NCBI RefSeq assembly: GCF_009649745.1
Contig: NZ_WJNG01000010.1
Span: 61,272 to 125,271, forward strand
Length of the DNA stretch: 64,000 nt
Source of the DNA: Aquibacillus halophilus
GTDB taxonomy: Bacteria > Bacillota > Bacilli > Bacillales > Amphibacillaceae
Direction of reading: 5' to 3'
In this document: piece after piece, positions 33,231 through 42,747 of the stretch
Numbering within the stretch: the stretch's first letter is position 1
Layout of the letters: every line of letters begins with the position of its first letter
Made by a program: the position numbers and the translations under genes
The notes under the pieces: model-generated
What the model saw: the letters and a program-made list of their open reading frames with translations, nothing else
What the model was told of the DNA's origin: nothing
Databases searched by the model: none

Positions 33231-33566
33231 TTATCCTCTCAATTTTCGAAGCTCATCAACATTTAAAGTTCCATATCTTTTATATATCTTAATCACCAAG
33301 GCTAGCATTACAGCTGTAACACTTCCCCCAATAATAATTGTTGTTAAGGCCAGTGCCTGAGGGATAGGATCAACGACTATTTCATATTGCCTGTCTAGAA
33401 TAGGAGCAGTTCCACTCGGTTTATAACCGATTAGTATTAATAATAAAATCAAAGAAGATTCTACAATAGTAAATCCAATAACCATTTTAATTAAGTTTTT
33501 TTTGCTAATGACAGTGTAAATTCCAAGCGAAAACAAAATGATTACTACAACATATGGGATTACCAC
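33231..33566 (-). CDS. mrpC: Na+/H+ antiporter subunit MrpC
   Basis: A 111-residue NuoK-like three-span subunit. GFTIVESSLILLLILIGY holds the conserved glutamate, and DPIPQALALTTIIIGGSVTA is the MrpC/NuoK signature. It starts 2 bp after the MrpB stop codon. Length and topology are standard. Confidence 0.93.
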   Translation of the reverse strand: MVIPYVVVIILFSLGIYTVISKKNLIKMVIGFTIVESSLILLLILIGYKPSGTAPILDRQYEIVVDPIPQALALTTIIIGGSVTAVMLALVIKIYKRYGTLNVDELRKLRG

Positions 33567-33568
33567 TA

Positions 33569-34291
33569 TTATTTCTCCTTAATCAAACTATTAAAAATTA
33601 TTGCTAGACCAGCTCCTACTTTTATACCAATCATTACATTTAAGTAAGGTATTAACCCAGCACTGATCAATTCCCCTGTATTTCCCGGACCAAAATTGGC
33701 TTGCCCGTTCGCCAGAAAATTGCTTCCAGTAACTACTCCTAGTAATCCTAGTAAAATAAAACCTATTGCTCCTATATCCTCAACCAACTTTTTTTTGGCA
33801 GGTTTTAATTTAGATTCAGAAAATTCAACACCATAGGTTATTGTTAGCAGGATGGGAATTATAGACAGAACAACTCCTCCTACAAAACCCCCACCAGGAC
33901 TGAGATGACCAAAAAAAATTAAATGTACTCCTAAAACTGCTAGAAATGGAATACTAAATTTTGTAGTTTGATAAACAATAATGGAAAATTTAGTACCTAG
34001 CATCGTTGCTTTGCTTACGGGAACCAGTAAAGATAGAATAGCAGCAGCTGTTAAAATCACCGTTGCTTCACCCAAAGTATCAAAAGCCCGGTAATCATAT
34101 AGGACTGAAGTAACTAGATTTATCGCTCCGGTTTCCCGTACCCCTTCAGAAATATAGTGTTCAGATAAATATCTTTTGCTATTGTTATCTAGATTATGTA
34201 TTTCATAAACTACAACTAATAAGAAAACAGCCAGCGCTACAACAAGGGCTATCGTATGGAGTTTTTTAAGCCTTTCATTAATTTTACTCAT
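33569..34291 (-). CDS. mrpB: MrpB-type subunit with N-terminal MbhE-like extension
   Basis: A 240-residue protein. The N-terminal third contains LVTSVLYDYRAFDTLGEATV, a motif that Bacillus carries near the C-terminus of MrpA. The C-terminal two thirds are a MrpB domain (HLSPGGGFVGGVVLSI, then GLIPYLNVMIGIKVGAGLA). This equals a fusion of Thermococcus MbhE and MbhF. Together with the small MbhD-like gene upstream it replaces the C-terminal end of MrpA, while the large antiporter half of MrpA is absent. Confidence 0.88.
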   Translation of the reverse strand: MSKINERLKKLHTIALVVALAVFLLVVVYEIHNLDNNSKRYLSEHYISEGVRETGAINLVTSVLYDYRAFDTLGEATVILTAAAILSLLVPVSKATMLGTKFSIIVYQTTKFSIPFLAVLGVHLIFFGHLSPGGGFVGGVVLSIIPILLTITYGVEFSESKLKPAKKKLVEDIGAIGFILLGLLGVVTGSNFLANGQANFGPGNTGELISAGLIPYLNVMIGIKVGAGLAIIFNSLIKEK

Positions 34292-34295
34292 GTCG

Positions 34296-34529
34296 TCAAT
34301 ACTCCGTTTTGTTTATCGTAATTACAAAAAAAACAGTAGTTAAGCCGGCAGCTATTATCGCTTCAGCCATAGCAGCATCCGGAGCCTGGAGAATTACGAA
34401 AATAACTACTAGAATAACACCGAATACGGGGAGAGCAATAACTGAGTTGGATATATCTTTAGTAAATACCATAAAAAAAGCGGTAATTACTAAAAATATC
34501 ATTAACAGATTAAATATAAGATTAATCAA
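34296..34529 (-). CDS. MbhD-like small subunit (DUF4040)
   Basis: A 77-residue, two- or three-span protein containing VFVILQAPDAAMAEAIIAAG, the DUF4040 signature found in the C-terminal part of MrpA and in MbhD of archaeal hydrogenases. It stands as a separate gene between MrpG and the MrpB fusion. This split is the main marker of the archaeal/anaerobe Mrp type. Confidence 0.87.
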   Translation of the reverse strand: MINLIFNLLMIFLVITAFFMVFTKDISNSVIALPVFGVILVVIFVILQAPDAAMAEAIIAAGLTTVFFVITINKTEY

Positions 34530-34543
34530 GACTTTACCTCCAA

Positions 34544-34903
34544 TTACTCATCACTATCGTTTTCTACAATTGTTTTGGGTAATATATTATAATTATCAGC
34601 AAAACTGGCGATCACATGAATGGCTATCGAATTAGTGATTACTAAAAAAAGTATGAGTACAATAAGCTTTAACGAAACAAACCCAATCCCTTCCAGCACT
34701 ATACATCCCATTAAAACTGCAATACCTCCGGCCATCAGGCATTTTGAGCCAGCATGTAACCGGGTATAAAAATCAGGAAAACGAATCATTCCCAGAGCAG
34801 TACTAAACAAAAAATAAATACCTGTAAGTAAAAATACATAAACAAGTAGTTGGCTTAAACTATGAATGAAATCAATCACCAACTCCTCCTTTCTCTGGTT
34901 CAC
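34544..34903 (-). CDS. mrpG: Na+/H+ antiporter subunit MrpG
   Basis: A 119-residue three-span protein of the MnhG/PhaG family: GIYFLFSTALGMIRFPDFYT followed by RLHAGSKCLMAGGIAVL contains the conserved RFPDxYTRLHA motif. Its start overlaps the end of mrpF by about 32 bp, indicating translational coupling. Confidence 0.92.
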   Translation of the reverse strand: MNQRKEELVIDFIHSLSQLLVYVFLLTGIYFLFSTALGMIRFPDFYTRLHAGSKCLMAGGIAVLMGCIVLEGIGFVSLKLIVLILFLVITNSIAIHVIASFADNYNILPKTIVENDSDE

Positions 34904-35144
34904 TAAAGTACTTAGACATAACTAAAACATTTATAAATAAGAAAACCCCATAAATTAAAGCCACATCGATAAAAATTTTTCTTTCAAAATAATAACTTAA
35001 TAAAACCAAAACTAATAAAAACATGACACCTATAGAATTCATAGCAGCTATTCGATCAGGTACACTGGGGCCTTTAATTACCCTATAAAAGGTCAAAATA
35101 GCAGATAAGACAATTGCCAGTATCAAATAAAGCACTATGATCAC
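34872..35144 (-). CDS. mrpF: Na+/H+ antiporter subunit MrpF
   Basis: A 90-residue three-span MnhF protein with the conserved GPSVPDRIAAMNSIGV motif (Asp in the first loop) and DVALIYGVFLFINVL in the last span. It follows MrpE by 47 bp and overlaps mrpG. Confidence 0.92.
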   Translation of the reverse strand: MIIVLYLILAIVLSAILTFYRVIKGPSVPDRIAAMNSIGVMFLLVLVLLSYYFERKIFIDVALIYGVFLFINVLVMSKYFSEPEKGGVGD

Positions 35145-35191
35145 ACTCCAGATTGAGTAAATAAAAGCTGAAAATAAGATAGTTAAACTGA

Positions 35192-35695
35192 TTAACCAAA
35201 TAGTTTAGATACCAAATTCTCATGTTTACTGATACGTGCTTTCTTTATTTCTGCTTCATCGTCACTGTGAACATCTATCCAGTGAATAAAATAGTTTTTA
35301 GATAAGTTATCGAAATCCATAGCCAAGGTCCCTTGAGGTAATGTAATAAAATTGATTAACATTGCCATACTGTTTGTATTTTCAAGAGATGTTTTGATTC
35401 TAACTGTTCGGGGAGAAAATGAAGGTTTAATTTCAAATGCATGTCTCGAAACTCTGACTGCAGATAAAAATACATCATAGATAAAAGAAATGATCACCAA
35501 CAATATGTAATATATCTTTAATAGGAATTCTTTCGTTTCATATTTCATTTGAACTAATTTAAAACCATTATCTACAAACATAAGCGATAGTATAGAACAA
35601 ATAATAGTTCCCAACAAAAATACCTCGATAGTAACGCGGCCCGCAAAAACAAACCATAATGCCAAAGTTATTAAAAACAATAGTATTTTCTTCAA
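35192..35695 (-). CDS. mrpE: Na+/H+ antiporter subunit MrpE
   Basis: A 167-residue MnhE protein with two N-terminal spans and a cytoplasmic domain. PSFSPRTVRIKTSLENTNSM and LINFITLPQGTLAMDF match the MrpE signature (ITLTPGT-like). It is the first gene of the operon E-F-G-(MbhD)-B-C-D-D. No promoter is obvious in the 270 bp upstream. Confidence 0.9.
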   Translation of the reverse strand: MKKILLFLITLALWFVFAGRVTIEVFLLGTIICSILSLMFVDNGFKLVQMKYETKEFLLKIYYILLVIISFIYDVFLSAVRVSRHAFEIKPSFSPRTVRIKTSLENTNSMAMLINFITLPQGTLAMDFDNLSKNYFIHWIDVHSDDEAEIKKARISKHENLVSKLFG

Positions 35696-35973
35696 ATTAA
35701 GTACCTCACTTTAAATTAAATAAAATTGGCTATCAATCAATGGAATAGAAGCATAGTATTCCTTACTATTACCATTTGATGAGTTATTATTTATAGGATA
35801 GTTAGATTCTGATTATATCGAGAAACCAAATGCGGTATTTTCATTTTTAGTTCACCTGTAATTTTAGGGATGTTGAATAGTCGGCACACAAAGGGGGTTG
35901 GTGTCAGGCACTACCTGTGAAAAAGTGAATTGGCATGCGCCAATTTGGACACAAAAGAACCGTCCCCATGCAT

Positions 35974-36948
35974 TTATTTCTGTTCGGCAAAATAATGGTC
36001 TACTGCATATTGAAATGAATGAATGAAAAACGAGATTGCTTGTTTACTTATTTTTGCCTTAGGGTTAATAATATCGAAACCATGATAGCATCCTTTAAAT
36101 AATTCAAAATCGACTGGGACTCCTGCTTGTTTTAGGTTTTGAACATACTGAATTGTTTCGTCTCTAAAGGGTTCTATATCACCAACAAATGTAATGGTCG
36201 GTGGGAGGTTACTATAGTCTGTTGCTCTAGCAGGTGCTGCATAGACAGGCACATCTTTCTCGAATAATTCTCCAAGGTATAACTTCCATGCCCACCTGTT
36301 GGTTCTTGAATTCCAGATAGGGGCATTATTTTCTTTAGCTGATTCCGTTATCATTCGGTCGTCCATCATCGGATATAAAGGCATTTGAAAAGCGATAGTT
36401 ACTTCTTGTTGATCTCTGGCATAAAGAGTAATCGCAGCGGTTAATCCCCCTCCGGCACTTTCCCCGCCTACGATGAGTTGATTATCCCTGATGCCAAGTT
36501 CCTTTGCATGACTTTTCATCCATAAAAGGGCAGTGTAAGAATCATCTAGTGCTGCTGGATATGGTGCTTCATCAATAGATAAACGATAATCAGGAGCTAC
36601 TATTACACAGTCCCTCGCACCAATTAATCTTTTGTAGGTGTTAGCGAACAACTCGGGGATTCCTTGAGAATATCCACCACCATGTAGCCAAAGTACTCCA
36701 GGTATTTCCTTTTTAGGATTAAGGGGTTTATAAATACAGATACGCAATTTTGTGCCATCCTTGCGTGTAATCCACTCTTCACTAAACTGCAATCCTTCAA
36801 CGTCTTGACCCTTTCGTTTCTCCATTTGTTTTTTGACAGTATGCATAAATTTTATATACTTCTCTTCACTAGGTTTGTTTATTAATAGATTGTATAGCAT
36901 CCCTTTAATCCTTAACTGCTTATCAATCATTCTATAAGTGACTTTCAC
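35974..36948 (-). CDS. HSL-family alpha/beta hydrolase (esterase)
   Basis: A 324-residue carboxylesterase of the hormone-sensitive-lipase family. The oxyanion motif is WLHGGGYSQG, the nucleophile Ser is in GGESAGGGLTAA, Asp is in DIEPFRDET and His in GCYHGFDI. It is a paralogue of the protein at 59746-60681 (both have QMPLYPM and PFRDETI). No signal peptide; substrate unknown. AT-rich sequence and half a hairpin repeat (about 35948-35970) lie after its stop codon. Confidence 0.88.
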   Translation of the reverse strand: MKVTYRMIDKQLRIKGMLYNLLINKPSEEKYIKFMHTVKKQMEKRKGQDVEGLQFSEEWITRKDGTKLRICIYKPLNPKKEIPGVLWLHGGGYSQGIPELFANTYKRLIGARDCVIVAPDYRLSIDEAPYPAALDDSYTALLWMKSHAKELGIRDNQLIVGGESAGGGLTAAITLYARDQQEVTIAFQMPLYPMMDDRMITESAKENNAPIWNSRTNRWAWKLYLGELFEKDVPVYAAPARATDYSNLPPTITFVGDIEPFRDETIQYVQNLKQAGVPVDFELFKGCYHGFDIINPKAKISKQAISFFIHSFQYAVDHYFAEQK

Positions 36949-37263
36949 TGTTTATTTGCCTCCCCATCTTAAATGACTATGTAATACAAGTGTTTAAATA
37001 TCCTATGTAATAGGTTAGTGAGAAGTTGTATAAAAAACAATAACTACAGATAAACGTGCTAGACTCTATTTTACTAAAACAAAATGCACCACAATAAGTG
37101 GTGCATTTCAGACGCAATTTAGCTAACGATTCCTATCACATTCATGAGTTTCGCAATTGGAAAAGGAACCCGTTAATTTATTAGTTCGAGTTTTATTATA
37201 GTAAGAACAGTTGTATATCAAATATGAGACCGACGATCATTTTCCACATCATATACACAAAGA
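36949..37263. other. Gene-free stretch with terminator and repeat fragment
   Basis: Contains the hairpin at 37082-37108 and, near 37155-37175, a GCAATTGGAAAAGGAACCCG string shared with the region near 3595. No gene seen. Confidence 0.45.
37082..37108 (-). terminator. Probable terminator of the mazEF-like pair
   Basis: AAATGCACCAC and GTGGTGCATTT around a 5-nt loop, followed by TTGTTTT on the minus strand, 155 bp beyond the toxin stop codon. Confidence 0.7.
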
Positions 37264-37578
37264 TTAAAAGTAATTTCGGATTGCTACCAATACTTTCTCT
37301 AAGTCTTGATCCTGTAACTTCCCAATTTTAAATAGTAACTCTTTGTAGTGAACAGTGTTTAGTTTAGAACATCTAACTATGGAGGGTTTTGCTAATCCAG
37401 CTTCCTTCCAGTAATCAATCACAACATCAAATTCGTTTCTTTCATGTTGACTTGTAACTGTTGCTATTAAATGATCTAATTCTACTATTACATTATCATT
37501 ACTTACAATTACGACTGGTCTTCTTTTTCCATTTAACTCAACCGTCCAAACCTCTCCACGTTTACCTGCTTTACTCAC
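37264..37578 (-). CDS. MazF/PemK-family endoribonuclease toxin
   Basis: A 104-residue toxin that cleaves mRNA. RGEVWTVELNGKRRPVVIVS carries the conserved N-terminal loop and RPVVIV strand, and KPSIVRCSKLNTV carries the second active-site region. It starts with GTG and overlaps the antitoxin stop codon by 8 bp, so the two are translationally coupled. Compared with B. subtilis MazF the sequence is divergent; the cleavage site is unknown. Confidence 0.85.
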   Translation of the reverse strand: MSKAGKRGEVWTVELNGKRRPVVIVSNDNVIVELDHLIATVTSQHERNEFDVVIDYWKEAGLAKPSIVRCSKLNTVHYKELLFKIGKLQDQDLEKVLVAIRNYF

Positions 37579-37732
37579 CTTCTTTACCCCAAAATATTTC
37601 TTCTTTCTCTCTTATAATTTGCTCTTTTGGAGGTCTGCTATCAAAATAATTATCAAATAACTTATTAAGTAATTTGATCCGTTCACCATTGTCCATTTCT
37701 TCAATTGCTTTCAAAATTTCATCAGCAGTCAT
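37571..37732 (-). CDS. Putative antitoxin of the MazF-like toxin
   Basis: A 53-residue acidic protein (MTADEILKAIEEMDNGERIK at the N-terminus, EEIFWGKEGE at the C-terminus), too short for a 60-residue cutoff. GAGGTGG lies before the ATG. Position (upstream, overlapping the toxin gene), small size and a helical, charged composition identify it as the partner antitoxin. No AbrB or ribbon-helix-helix motif is obvious, so its DNA-binding class is open. Confidence 0.72.
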   Translation of the reverse strand: MTADEILKAIEEMDNGERIKLLNKLFDNYFDSRPPKEQIIREKEEIFWGKEGE

Positions 37733-38032
37733 GAATAACCACCTCATTTATATTTGATTTAATTAACTCAATTATACAGTAGAAAAAAATAAAATAAAAC
37801 TATGGTAATAAAAGAAAAAGCGACCATTGCTGCCCGGTCTTTTTTGGTTAAGATTAGATTTTCTGATTTGCCTTAAACCACAAAAGTCTGTGTAATCAGT
37901 AGGATACTTATTGAAGGTATGTGGTAATATGTGATTTACATCTACAATCAGGACATTTTGTTGAAGAAAAAATCTTTCCGTTTATGCTAGAATCTAAATG
38001 GAATGATAATCATAAAATACGTTAAAAAGTGA

Positions 38033-38785
<753 letters not shown>

Positions 38786-38786
38786 C

Positions 38787-38823
38787 GGGACAAAGGTCAA
38801 GTCGGGTCAGGTCCCTTGTCCCG
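38787..38823. repeat. Hairpin after the map gene
   Basis: CGGGACAAAGG and CCCTTGTCCCG pair with one bulge around about 15 nt. No T-run follows on the plus strand, so termination is uncertain. A related GGGACCTTGTCCC string occurs near 21719. Confidence 0.5.
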
Positions 38824-38942
38824 CAAAAAAATAGTGCCGGTAATATCACGTATCCCAACGTGGTACCCGACACCATAACCTAACGATTTTATTTGGACAA
38901 TTTAGTGAACGGGAAGCAGAGAGAGCTTTTCACTGGGGCTCT

Positions 38943-38982
38943 GACGGTTCTTTTGTGTCACATGTGACACAAAAGAACCGTC
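38943..38982. repeat. Hairpin repeat, GACGGTTC family, perfect palindrome copy
   Basis: GACGGTTCTTTTGTGTCACA is followed directly by its reverse complement, giving a 40-bp perfect palindrome. The preceding string TTTTCACTGGGGCTCT also precedes the copy at 42348-42409 (with small changes), so the repeat unit extends beyond the hairpin on one side. Confidence 0.88.
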
Positions 38983-38990
38983 CCCATACA

Positions 38991-39962
38991 TCATCTAATC
39001 ATAATACCGTGTGGGTATATATAAGGTTGTTCTAGCTCTTCAATCTTTTTCCATTCTGTGATTTTAATCATTGGCAAGTCCACACCATTATATTCTTGAA
39101 TTGCAATAGTCCCTTTTGCTTCCAGCCAAGTATCTTCCTGTAAATCTACAGCTTCATCAAGTTCAGAAAGAAAGCCAGTTACACCTGCATCCGCGACACA
39201 ATGCGTTATAATAAACCTTGCTAACACAAATTGGTTGTCCTTTAAGCCTTCCTCCTTATATACAAAGCCATTTAAAACAATTTCTTTGCCCTCATATTTT
39301 TCTAAATTCATACTAATTATGTCCATATTTAAAGTGTACACTGAATCATCCATATGAACTGTTGATTGTTTCTCAAGGTCTTGGGCCATTTGCCTAAATT
39401 CTTCTTGTGAATAAGTATTTGAATCAAGATTAGGGTCTGGTGGATTATCATCTGACAGCAAGTCATTTTCAGGCGGATTTTCTAATTCTCCTTGTGTTTG
39501 GTCGTCTGGTAAATTAATTTCGGGTTGAGAACTTTCTACCTCAGCAGCTAACTCTTCTTCTTCTTTTTTATTATTAAGTGCACTATTTGTTATTGACATC
39601 ATTGCACCCTTCTTCTCCGCAATCGATGCATTTAAAGTAGAAGGTGGAAGGAGAAATCCTGTTAATAACGGAAATACAACAATAGAGTAGGAAACCAATT
39701 TTTTTATGTTCATGGAAGAATAGCCATGATCATGATTATGATCAGCGTGATCGTCATCATGGTCTTCACTCTTAGCCGACCAGACTCTTTGTAGTTGAGC
39801 TACAAACAAAACTAGTAAAATTATTACACCGAGTTGACTAATTACATCATACTTAGGATTTATCAATTTTAAAATATCACCTGTATAGTGTAACTTTATA
39901 ATATAGATTGCAAAAAGTAATAAAATAATTGCTCTGAAAGCTTGTTGCATATGAAAGCGCAT
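38991..39962 (-). CDS. TIGR03943 family membrane protein (YcgQ-like)
   Basis: A 323-residue protein with N-terminal spans, a His/Asp-rich cytoplasmic loop (HDDDHADHNHDHGYS near residue 70), further spans and a C-terminal soluble domain with LNGFVYKEEGLKDNQFVLAR and ITHCVADAG. This is the TIGR03943 family, usually paired with a DUF318 permease, as here (18-bp gap). The pair follows a ZnuA-like lipoprotein gene, so metal (probably zinc) handling is likely. It might act with the permease as a metal or metallochaperone transporter; the mechanism is unknown. Confidence 0.87.
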   Translation of the reverse strand: MRFHMQQAFRAIILLLFAIYIIKLHYTGDILKLINPKYDVISQLGVIILLVLFVAQLQRVWSAKSEDHDDDHADHNHDHGYSSMNIKKLVSYSIVVFPLLTGFLLPPSTLNASIAEKKGAMMSITNSALNNKKEEEELAAEVESSQPEINLPDDQTQGELENPPENDLLSDDNPPDPNLDSNTYSQEEFRQMAQDLEKQSTVHMDDSVYTLNMDIISMNLEKYEGKEIVLNGFVYKEEGLKDNQFVLARFIITHCVADAGVTGFLSELDEAVDLQEDTWLEAKGTIAIQEYNGVDLPMIKITEWKKIEELEQPYIYPHGIMIR

Positions 39963-39979
39963 GTTTAGTCTCTCCCTTC

Positions 39980-40987
39980 TCAGTACAAACCTTGTACAAT
40001 AATAAAGGTACCAAATACAATTACGGTTACAATAAATACGAAAGTTACCACAAATCTCGCCTTAAAGACACTTAGCATCATCATCGTATTTTTCAAGTCT
40101 ATCATAGGCCCATAGACAAGAAATGCTAAAATAGATGCTGTTGGGAATACATTACTAAAGGAAGCAGCAATAAATGCGTCTGCTTCAGAACAGAGCGATA
40201 ATATATAGGCTAGTCCCATCATCAGGGCTATACTAGAAGCTACTTCACCATTTCCGGTAGCTGCTAATGCTCCTGTAGAGATATATGTTTGTACAAAGGC
40301 TGCTAATAACGCACCGATAATTAAGTATTTTCCCATGTCAAAAAACTCATCAACTGAATGCACAAGCACATTAGCGATTTTTCTTGTAATCGATTCGGTA
40401 GGAGTTGAGTGGGTATGTCCACAGCTAGAATTAGTTAAACCAACTTTTAATTGATTTGATTTAAAAAGCAAACTAATTACAAAAGCAATTAATATTGCAA
40501 CAAAAAAACCAATAATCATACGTGATAAGGCAATCTTCAAGTCATTTCCAAAAGCCATGTAAGTTGATAAGATAACAATAGGGTTTATAAGAGGTCCAGT
40601 TAGGAGAAAGCCAATTCCAGCATAGATCGGTACCCCTTTTGCAACTAGCCTTCGAACAATTGGTACAATTCCGCATTCACACGCTGGAAAGAATGCACCT
40701 ACCACACAACTCATTATTATAGCCATTAATTTATTTTTAGGAATCCACCGTTTAATATGATCTTCTGTTATAAATATTTGAATTACGCCTGCAATAACAA
40801 CACCTATTAACACAAACGGTAAAGCCTCGATTAGGATACTCAAGAAGATTGTATTCATATTGTACACCGAAGTAGGCAGGTTAATAGCATCACGCAAGGA
40901 TTCGCTAGATGTTATTAAAAAAATTGCCAACCCGAATAATATAATTCCAGTAAAATCTATTAAACTTGATCGGAATATACGGAACAT
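39980..40987 (-). CDS. Permease of the DUF318/YcgR-YraQ family
   Basis: A 335-residue membrane protein with about eight to ten spans. The family signature GAFFPACECGIVPIVRRLVAK lies near residues 98-118, and LCSEADAFIAASF near residue 263. A cytoplasmic loop carries SSCGHTHSTPT, a possible metal-binding patch. It is encoded between the ZnuA-like lipoprotein and the TIGR03943 protein in one direction. The transported species is not established; context favours zinc. Confidence 0.88.
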   Translation of the reverse strand: MFRIFRSSLIDFTGIILFGLAIFLITSSESLRDAINLPTSVYNMNTIFLSILIEALPFVLIGVVIAGVIQIFITEDHIKRWIPKNKLMAIIMSCVVGAFFPACECGIVPIVRRLVAKGVPIYAGIGFLLTGPLINPIVILSTYMAFGNDLKIALSRMIIGFFVAILIAFVISLLFKSNQLKVGLTNSSCGHTHSTPTESITRKIANVLVHSVDEFFDMGKYLIIGALLAAFVQTYISTGALAATGNGEVASSIALMMGLAYILSLCSEADAFIAASFSNVFPTASILAFLVYGPMIDLKNTMMMLSVFKARFVVTFVFIVTVIVFGTFIIVQGLY

Positions 40988-41010
40988 TGTTTTCCCCCAT
41001 ACATAAACAT

Positions 41011-41041
41011 TGTGGGGATATTTAATTAAAATATCCCCACA
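41011..41041 (-). terminator. Intra-operon hairpin after the ZnuA-like gene
   Basis: TGTGGGGATATTT and AAATATCCCCACA around a short loop, between the lipoprotein gene stop and the permease start. With no strong T-run it may partly terminate or stabilise the upstream message, giving more binding protein than permease. Confidence 0.65.
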
Positions 41042-41048
41042 TTATCCT

Positions 41049-42074
41049 TTATTTTTCTAATACGCTCAATAGTACTTCTAGATTTTGATGCATTAATGTA
41101 AAATAATTCTCATTTTTTTCGATATCATCTTCTGTTAATACAGCAAGATTATGGATTTCCCTAGATTCTACACCTGTTTCACTCTGAATAACTTCTGCTA
41201 CTTTTGGTCGAACATTTTGTTCAAATAATAAGTAATTTATGTCATGTTTATCAACTAATTTTATTACATTCTCTATCTTTTTTTGTGATGGTTCATCAGA
41301 CGGTGATAATCCATTGATTGCTATTTGTTCTAATCCATATGCATTTTCCCAATAGCCATAAGCTGCATGGGTAACCAAAATTTTGTTTCTTTCTTGTGCT
41401 TCTAGTTTACTATGAAACTCTTCATCTAATTGTTCAAGTCTAGATTTCAAGTCTTGGAAGTTCTCCTCAAAATCTTCTGTTGCATCAGGTTTAATATCTA
41501 TTAATACATTTTTTATATTTTCTGCAAGAGTAATCGCACGAATTGGATCTAGCCATACATGAGGATCTACATCTCCATGGTTATGATCATCAATTTTATC
41601 CTCATGGTCATGGACATCTTCTTCATGATCATCTATTCCATCCTCATGCTCATGAGCATCTTCTTCATGAACATCTGGTTCATCCTCATGCTCATGGTTG
41701 CTTCCTAGTAATACAATACCATTTGTTGCTTCAACTATCATTACATTTTCGTCTTTTAAAGTTTGGTTAATTTTTACAGCATATGCCTCCAAACCTGCAC
41801 CATTATATATAAATGCGTCTGCAGAAGCAATATCAATCATCGTTTTTGAAGTGGGTTCGTATGTATGGGCATCGGCTCCAGCTGGCAGAATAGAAATCAC
41901 ATCTGTGTGAGCCCCACCGATTTCACTTGCAAAATATTCTAGCGGGTACATGGACGTATAAATGGTTAACAACTGAACTTCTCCACTGGAGTTGGATGAT
42001 ACCTCATCCCTCGCTCCACATGCACTCAGAACAACAATCAATAGAAGAACTATTAATCTCGCAAAAATTTTCAA
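41049..42074 (-). CDS. ZnuA-like zinc-binding lipoprotein
   Basis: A 341-residue cluster A-I metal-binding protein. The signal peptide ends in the lipobox VVLSAC, so it is a membrane-anchored lipoprotein. Metal ligands are in SILPAGADAHTYEPTSK (His), NHGDVDPHVWLDP (His), VTHAAYGYW (His) and the C-terminal region. A very acidic His-rich loop with four or more HEHEDD-type repeats lies at about residues 125-170, as in ZnuA proteins. A longer ATG frame to 42101 exists, but GAAGGGG seven bases before the TTG at 42074 decides the start and gives a proper signal peptide. Confidence 0.9.
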   Translation of the reverse strand: MKIFARLIVLLLIVVLSACGARDEVSSNSSGEVQLLTIYTSMYPLEYFASEIGGAHTDVISILPAGADAHTYEPTSKTMIDIASADAFIYNGAGLEAYAVKINQTLKDENVMIVEATNGIVLLGSNHEHEDEPDVHEEDAHEHEDGIDDHEEDVHDHEDKIDDHNHGDVDPHVWLDPIRAITLAENIKNVLIDIKPDATEDFEENFQDLKSRLEQLDEEFHSKLEAQERNKILVTHAAYGYWENAYGLEQIAINGLSPSDEPSQKKIENVIKLVDKHDINYLLFEQNVRPKVAEVIQSETGVESREIHNLAVLTEDDIEKNENYFTLMHQNLEVLLSVLEK

Positions 42075-42106
42075 AATTTCATCCCCTTCTGCTAAAAACA
42101 AATTAT

Positions 42107-42146
42107 ATCGTAACCATTCCTGTTTGTAAATAGGAATGGTTACGAT
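42107..42146 (-). promoter_or_regulatory. Zur-like palindrome upstream of the zinc locus
   Basis: ATCGTAACCATTCCT and AGGAATGGTTACGAT form a perfect 15-bp inverted repeat around 10 bp, 33 bp upstream of the TTG start. The outer TCGTAA/TTACGA half-sites match those of the Bacillus Zur box (TCGTAATNATTACGA), but the spacing is much longer, so it could be two divergent sites or another regulator's operator. Confidence 0.55.
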
Positions 42147-42347
42147 TTATTTAGAACTTATTGACGAGCAATTATAATAAAACAATGAAGGAGTTCTGTT
42201 TAATTTACTGGCATCCTTGCACTACTAATTCTTATCACGCAAAAAGCGACTTTCTAACGATATAACCTTTTACAGTTGTGGCCCGTTTCTTCTTTCCAAT
42301 TAGAAATAAAGAGCAATAAGAAAACGCAAGCCTTTCACTTGGACTCT

Positions 42348-42409
42348 GACGGTTCTTTTGTGTCACACATTTCCTGTTTATTGAAAATGTGTGACACAAA
42401 AGAACCGTC
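42348..42409. repeat. Hairpin repeat, GACGGTTC family, long-loop copy
   Basis: The arm starts GACGGTTCTTTTGTGTCACA and continues CATTT; its complement ends GAACCGTC. The loop is CCTGTTTATTG-like, about 12 nt. The left flank CTTTCACTTGGACTCT matches that of the copy at 38943-38982. Confidence 0.88.
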
Positions 42410-42689
42410 CCCATATTGACAACTTTTAATATTTAGGATATCTTTTAGTTAACTTAATAATCGATAGATGTTTAATTTTTGTTTCTTAAATAAGTTGGGC
42501 TTTAGCATTCTTTTAATTTTTTTATTGAACGGATGAAAAAGCTTTACAATGGATAAGAACGAAAAAGTAACGTAAATCACCTATACTATTAGATTAGCAA
42601 TTTACCGCTAAGGCAACTATAAACAAAATGTATTTGATATCAAATAAGGTAGTTCTTCAAAAAAACTTCGTTGAGTTTAGTTGAGGGAA

Positions 42690-42747
42690 AACCGACAATT
42701 TTCAATATTTCAATGAATTTACATCATTGAATATTGAAGTTGTCGGT
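42690..42747 (+). terminator. Hairpin with T-run before the DAB operon
   Basis: ACCGACAATTTTCAATATT and AATATTGAAGTTGTCGGT pair with one internal mismatch and are followed by ten T. No plus-strand gene ends nearby, so it may be a leader attenuator of the DAB operon or an orphan terminator. Confidence 0.7.
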
